From Pterobdella sp. o SKG-2022 (taxonomy: Eukaryota; Annelida; Clitellata; Hirudinida; Piscicolidae): DNA of 64,000 nucleotides. Below are positions 58,333 to 64,000 of this stretch, one piece after another. Each line of letters begins with the position of its first letter. Position 1 is the stretch's first letter. The notes under the pieces were generated by a model. It was not told where the DNA came from, did no database searches, and was given only the letters and a program-made list of their open reading frames with translations. The DNA is taken from NCBI GenBank assembly GCA_964035795.1, contig OZ038321.1:11187093-11251092 (forward strand), in the 5' to 3' direction. A program made the translations under genes and the position numbers.

Positions 58333-61300
58333 GGTATGTTTGGAATTATCCTTCTACGGTATCTTAAACTTCTTTTCCTTTTTTGAACTCCATTTTATGA
58401 TCAATCACATCTGTTTTGTTAAGTGTTCTCGATAATAAATATAAACAATGGTTGGGTAAAATCTTCATTAAGATAATTAGAGGACAATTTTCTAACCACA
58501 GGAAATGTTTCCATGATTCTCTTATCACAACACTGAACTCTTTGTACTCAATTTCTAATTTTTATGTATTTTTTATCTTCTTATTAATATATTTTTGCAA
58601 AATATTTTTCAATAATTTGATTTTCAGCATATATGCACACTAATAATTAAGAAAGTCAGTATTTTCGAGTCATTCCTATGGAAATTATATTTGATGAATT
58701 TATGACGGACATTTTTTTAATGATCGCTTTATATTTTACAATAATGAAAAGTTTTGACTGTTGTATTACGCTTTTGTATTATGATAAGGATTTGTGTGAA
58801 TTTAAACCAGGCAATATTCACTAATGAAATGTTAGAATTAGTAGCAATTATTTTTGAAACGAAGCAGAGTGCCTCGTCAGCTCTCAATTCATCAGCTCTG
58901 TGTATTTTAAATCAAAACTGATAATCATTTTATAATATAATGATCAAATAATAGCAAAATTGAACATCTACTATTTTATATGCTGAATTCAAATATATGT
59001 GTTTTGTGTATTTGAAAACATTCTTTGTGCGTGTGCATGCTCGTATGAGTTATAATGCTTTTGTTTTTGACAAACTTCACTCTTGTAATCTCTTGAGAAC
59101 ATATTTGAATAGGGAGTTTTTTCATTTCAATCTAATATATTAATACATAATGCAATACTTTTTGTTGATATTTTAATATTTCAGCTTTAATATTTATCTT
59201 GTATTTTTTTCTAGTAAAAATTTGCAAGGTTTTTTCATTATTTTATGACTGAAATATATTTCATTCTCAATAATACTGATGAATACACAAAAAAATTAAC
59301 AAAGCACTCTAATTTGATAAATGATAGGACTTGATGTATTCATAAAAAATGTCTCTCGGGTACGTTGTTCATATTTCAGTCATAAAGTTCAATGCAAACT
59401 TGTGAAAGACTGAGTTTAAATTAAACACATTAATCAACGTAGCATCACCAGACATTCTTGCCTAGAAAATTAATTTATCAAAATTAATCTCATTTTATTA
59501 TCGACTATGTGATAGTGTATGTCATTTATCATTAGTATTTTGCTATATTAATCCACAAAACCCGTATAAAACTTTGTGCATAATAATTTCTTAAAAGGCT
59601 ATCGACCCTGCTTAGTTTAAATCAACAGTAGATATATGGCTTAAGTGATGGTTTAAGAAAAGTTCCATGAATTGCTGTCTGAATTTGCTACCGTTTTTTA
59701 TATTTATTTTGTTGAATAATTTATTCAAGTATTTTTCAAACTTTTATTTATATTTTTGTTTTGTTAGTATTATTATTAATGCTATATATTTGAATGTCAA
59801 AAAAGATATATTAATATTTATTATAATAACAATAATGATAAACGAATGTATAAACAGATTGAACGATGAAAAAACATTCAAACGAAAAATTTTTCTTTGG
59901 AGGTTGAGTAATATTTGGAAGGGGAACGGTTTAAAGAGGTTATCTTAGGGATGATGATTAAAGTGCTCTCGTCATACTTGTTTAGAATAACGTTGATTAC
60001 GTCGATAAAATATACGATAAGGTACATGTGAGGAATGATGGAAGAATATATAAATAGAAATTTCAAACATAAGGTTGGGAATATCATCGAGAAAAAATCA
60101 TAAGACAGATTAGGATAGTCCAAATCTTACAGTCGTACAAAAGCTCATTTGCATATAAACTCGCGACAAATTGTATTTGAAAAACTGAAATGATTTTAAA
60201 CAAAAATCTTATTTGCATTTCAAAAGATTATTGGCATCTAGACAGTTCTTTTGATTAGGCGTCAAAGGAGCGTTGCAGGCAAGCATGCATAGAAACATCG
60301 GTCAGAAAAGTCACTCGACAGACAATAAAACGTTCTTACGCCAACACATCAATCATAACTTTCTTTCATATATTTTCTTGTTACTTTCTCCCTTATTAGT
60401 CGATATTATTTATGATATGCATGCATTTATCTAAGAAAAATGTTTTTTCTATTTTATGTTATTTTTTCATTTACTTTTTTTATTGACCATTTCTCTTGTT
60501 TATCGATCGGTCCATTATTTTTATTAAGACATAAATCATTCATTCGGTCAGCTACATTTCATTCACCAGTGAGTACCGGTGTTCACATCTCTAAATTACT
60601 ATCCTAATCTAAATAAATTTCACCGGATATTATTTATATGAAACAACTTTGAATTTCTAAAAAATTGATTAAAAAAATGAGATTTCACAATATAAAAGGT
60701 GATAATAAGACATTGAGGAAAAGTATTAGGAAGGAGATAAAGAATCTATTAAATGGAGCAAAAGGCCTGGATAAATCAAAGCGACACCTTTCATATCAGT
60801 GCTTCATTTATCTATAAAAAATATATATTCGGGTTTACAGATTCACAGACTTTTGCTTCTATTATTTGATTTACAATTTGTCGTGAGGAGTGTATTGATC
60901 GAAGGAAGCTTAAAAATCGAATTAAAAAATTTCTTTTTAAATCAAATTCATTAAACGTAGGTATGAAACTCTTATTGAGGTTATATAATAGTCTAGAAAC
61001 ATGAGATAAGATTCGAAGCAACATGGTTTACAAAGACCGCTCAACCATCATGTTGGTGAAACCTCGAAAAAAAGAAAGGTTAGAATGATCGAACACAAAG
61101 ACAAAAAGACAGTCGAAATACACTATCATTTATACAAAACTATTACAGAACTGTTCTGAACGGCGTGGAACGTAAGATTTCAAAGCATATCATTTAGTCA
61201 AAACAAACCCTCCTTCCGCGATCAGATAGGCGTTAAAAAACTAATCCTTCAGAAACTGAAGTATGTAACGTTCAAAATTAGTTTTCTAATTGTAGACCTA

Positions 61301-64000
61301 TTTATTAGAACTAAATAATTACAAGTCTTGCATGAGCAGACCTCTACCCATTAATTGTGTTACTATTTTGAATGAAAATCGTCGGCTCACCTTCTCCATG
61401 TCAGCAGTTAAACGATAATAGAAATTATTCACAGTTAACATAGGGGCTTTGTTTTTAAATCAATAGTTTTATTCATTAGTTCGTCATCATGCGATTTCAA
61501 AGCAGATAAGCTTCTTTAACGTTTCAAAAGCTTTGTTTCTTTAAAAAGAATATAAAACCGTGTTTTAAACTAATTCTTTCATTGGATCAATACTTTTTAT
61601 CCACACTCGTGAATCTTAAAATTTTTTTCGAGTGTTTATGTATTTTACCTTTTAAACTTTTTTAATATTTTAGTTGAACCTAATTGAATTAGGTAGTCGT
61701 AAAACAACAATCTGAACACATTAGATTTTCAACATTTCTTCTTATTGATAATTAAAATGGAAAGCATCATACCCATCTGTTTCACCGCTTGCACTTGGTT
61801 TCATGTTTCAAAAAATACGAATTATATCTCTAAATCTTAAAAATCTCGAAGATACACTAGAAATTTTAAAAATAGCTGTTCATAAATAATCTTTCATAAA
61901 TACTTTTCTCCTAATCACCTTTTTCATCAATTAAAATAACTTTTAGATGCAGCCGAGCTGTTTTGGTGTAGCTGATGGGTTTTGAAGAAGAGTGAATAAC
62001 GATGAGTATATTTCTTTGTAGACCATGACTCACGCACACAGAAGGCAAATCTGAACATCATAACTTCTATTTTTTGGTGTTTTTTTATAATAAAGAATAT
62101 TTCATAGAATAGTTACCTAGTTGAAACTTAGTTTAGTGTGTTATATCAAATTTGAAAATTATGAGTTGAAAATTTATCAAGAAGCATTAAAGTAAATTAG
62201 AAAATGTTGCTGTCTTATTTACTAAATAAGCCCTAATAAAAAAACCACAATGAAAAACAAAGAATTATTGTAGTTATTGTAGTGCATTTGCTCTAATTTA
62301 TTGTTTAACGGTTACACCTAAAATCAGTTTACGCATAGATTTATTACTTTTTTTGAAATTTAATTTATATATTACAAGTTTAATTAATTTTACTTGAATC
62401 GTTTTTAATTAATTTCTTCAAATTTTAAATGTGATGTTTAGATGGCATGTTATAAATGAAAAAGCTCTGAAGGTCCTTTATGATCTCCTATTGGATTTTT
62501 TTAGTTTTTATGTTAAAAATTTTAATAAAAAGGTCCAAATTAAATGTTTCCAACGTAATATATAAAAAAGTCATAAAACTATTCAAAATTAGAAAAGTTA
62601 CTTTAATTTTAGGCGATAGTTGTAAAAGTTGTGTGTTAGAAGATATATAAAAGTTGAAGTTTGTGAGAATATCTCAAGATTTCAGTATGTGGCAATGAAT
62701 TGATACATATAAAATTTACAGTAAAACTCTGAACGAGATGTATTCAGTAAAAATAACAATAAAAGTAAAAATTTGCATACATTTAAATAATAAAACTCTA
62801 ATTAAAGAGAAAATCGATGGAAAACAAAGACTAGAGCAGAATAGACAACTTGAGGATTTATGGTTAGGGATATTGGAATTTTTGAGAGCTTTTAATTCAA
62901 CACGATTAGCCCACTTACGTTTATCGTTGCTTTAAACTTGTTCTCTTTCACAAGTGTTTTGTCATTTATTTGTCCATTCATATTTTGATATATTTTTACG
63001 GTTTTATTTGGGTGTTATGTATAAATTTTATGATTAAGAATTGAATTGGAGTTTTAAGGATTTTTTGTTCAAATAATATGGTTATATTTGTAATTGAATC
63101 AGTTGATGATTTGGTTGCCTTTTAATTATACTCGTTAAAAATGCATAAAACATGTTTGAGGTGTGTTTAATCCATTTAGAATTATATAATGTAAAAGATA
63201 TGTAAAGCTTGAATACATGCTTTGTTTTGAGTTATTGTGTTGTAAAATTTCATAAAGTTTTTTGAAGGTACATACAGACTTGCAACAAATTATTAGATTA
63301 GGGCCTCGTGAATGCGATTTGTAGATAAATAGATGATCAAATGCTACTGAAATTTTTTCTATTAAGACGCATTTTTGCCCTGTGAGTAGACCGACATAAA
63401 TAATATAAAAATCTGAATTTAAGCCGCATAACTGTATATTTTGTGTAGAAGCACGATGATTTATTCATCGTAGAGATCTTCAAAAAGATAGACATATGAA
63501 TTCTAGTTACTAATTTGCTTTTATCTTTATCTTATGATTAAATTAAGCTATTAAACGAAGCTAAAACTAATTTGATTCTACATAAATGTTTTTATGTAGA
63601 GTATGTAGTCTTTTTAAGGCATGAATCATATAGGTAACGATTTATGAACATTAACTAAGGTTATATGGTCAAAATAACTCAGGCTTCATTGTTCATTAAT
63701 GAAATCCCTTTGAAATTCTAATCAAGCATAGATGCCTGGATGGCACATTTCATAAAATTCATGTTATATTTGATTTCTGAGAACAAAATAGAGTTGCACA
63801 AGCCTGATGAGTATATTGCATGCCTGTTTTGTTTCACTTTGGTCTGCTCGAACGGCTTTATAATTAGAATTCTGGACGCGCTTCGGTAATTGCGAATATT
63901 TACAATAGAGCGATAAATATCGAAAATACATTGGTGTTTTTGAAAAAAATTATTTTAAACATAAATTTAAATTTCTGAATAATTGAAAATCAGTCGTTTG
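58333..64000. other. Gene-poor AT-rich region, nothing recognised
   Basis: 5.7 kb upstream of the first kinesin exon found. The ORFs present are short, AT-rich and unlike known proteins, with no splice-consistent neighbours. It could be intergenic, or a long first intron / 5' UTR of the KIF26-type gene. I see no tRNA, rRNA or clear transposon. Confidence 0.5.

Noticed and set aside
59667..59948. 93-residue ORF in the right-hand region
   Set aside because: AT-rich Phe/Ile/Asn composition, no homology I recognise, no splice partners; expected by chance at this base composition.
60812..61024. 70-residue minus-strand ORF, loosely retroelement-like
   Set aside because: Too short and without any diagnostic motif.
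1..64000. CRISPR arrays, operons, phage or plasmid features
   Set aside because: The sequence is intron-bearing animal nuclear DNA; the only regular repeats are microsatellites and the 19-bp intronic array.

Overview
This is AT-rich animal nuclear DNA. Every gene I can identify is a metazoan nuclear gene with GT-AG introns, and the closest comparisons I recall are with human and other animal proteins. Interspersed LINE and tRNA-derived SINE remnants and GATA microsatellites point the same way. The gene set (KIF26-type kinesin, QKI/How, an NR2-like nuclear receptor, CLASP, EHD, RLIG1) fits a non-vertebrate metazoan. I cannot place the phylum. Exons were called by hand from homology, splice signals and reading-phase continuity.

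Layout. 1-2981 (+): 3' end of CLASP. 4388-9186 (-): dehydrodolichyl diphosphate synthase (DHDDS), eight exons, with an old LINE fragment in intron 6. 9291-10265 (+): intronless RLIG1-type RNA ligase, head to head with DHDDS across 104 bp. 10490-13690 (-): decayed LINE. 13866-14723 (-): RPL31, head to head with a QKI/How STAR protein (+, from 15108). 22868-36974 (-): complete RAD50, 41 exons coding for 1313 residues. 38949-43191 (+): EHD ATPase, two exons. 43648-46628 (-): nuclear receptor. 48125-50434 (-): a four-exon GT62 (Anp1/Mnn9-type) glycosyltransferase. 51026-58332 (-): KIF26-type kinesin. 58333-64000: no gene recognised.

The genes are unrelated housekeeping, cytoskeletal, DNA-repair and regulatory genes, not an operon or a dedicated system. 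The relationships worth noting are the two compact divergent pairs (DHDDS/RLIG1 and RPL31/QKI) and the convergent pairs (CLASP/DHDDS, QKI/RAD50, EHD/nuclear receptor).

The most unusual content is the GT62 glycosyltransferase, a family known mainly from fungal mannan synthesis. It sits in host-like introns and one intron carries the local SINE. Other points of interest are the degenerate P-loop and GC-AG intron of the kinesin, the long C-terminal extension of DHDDS, and repeats that lie directly on RAD50 splice sites.
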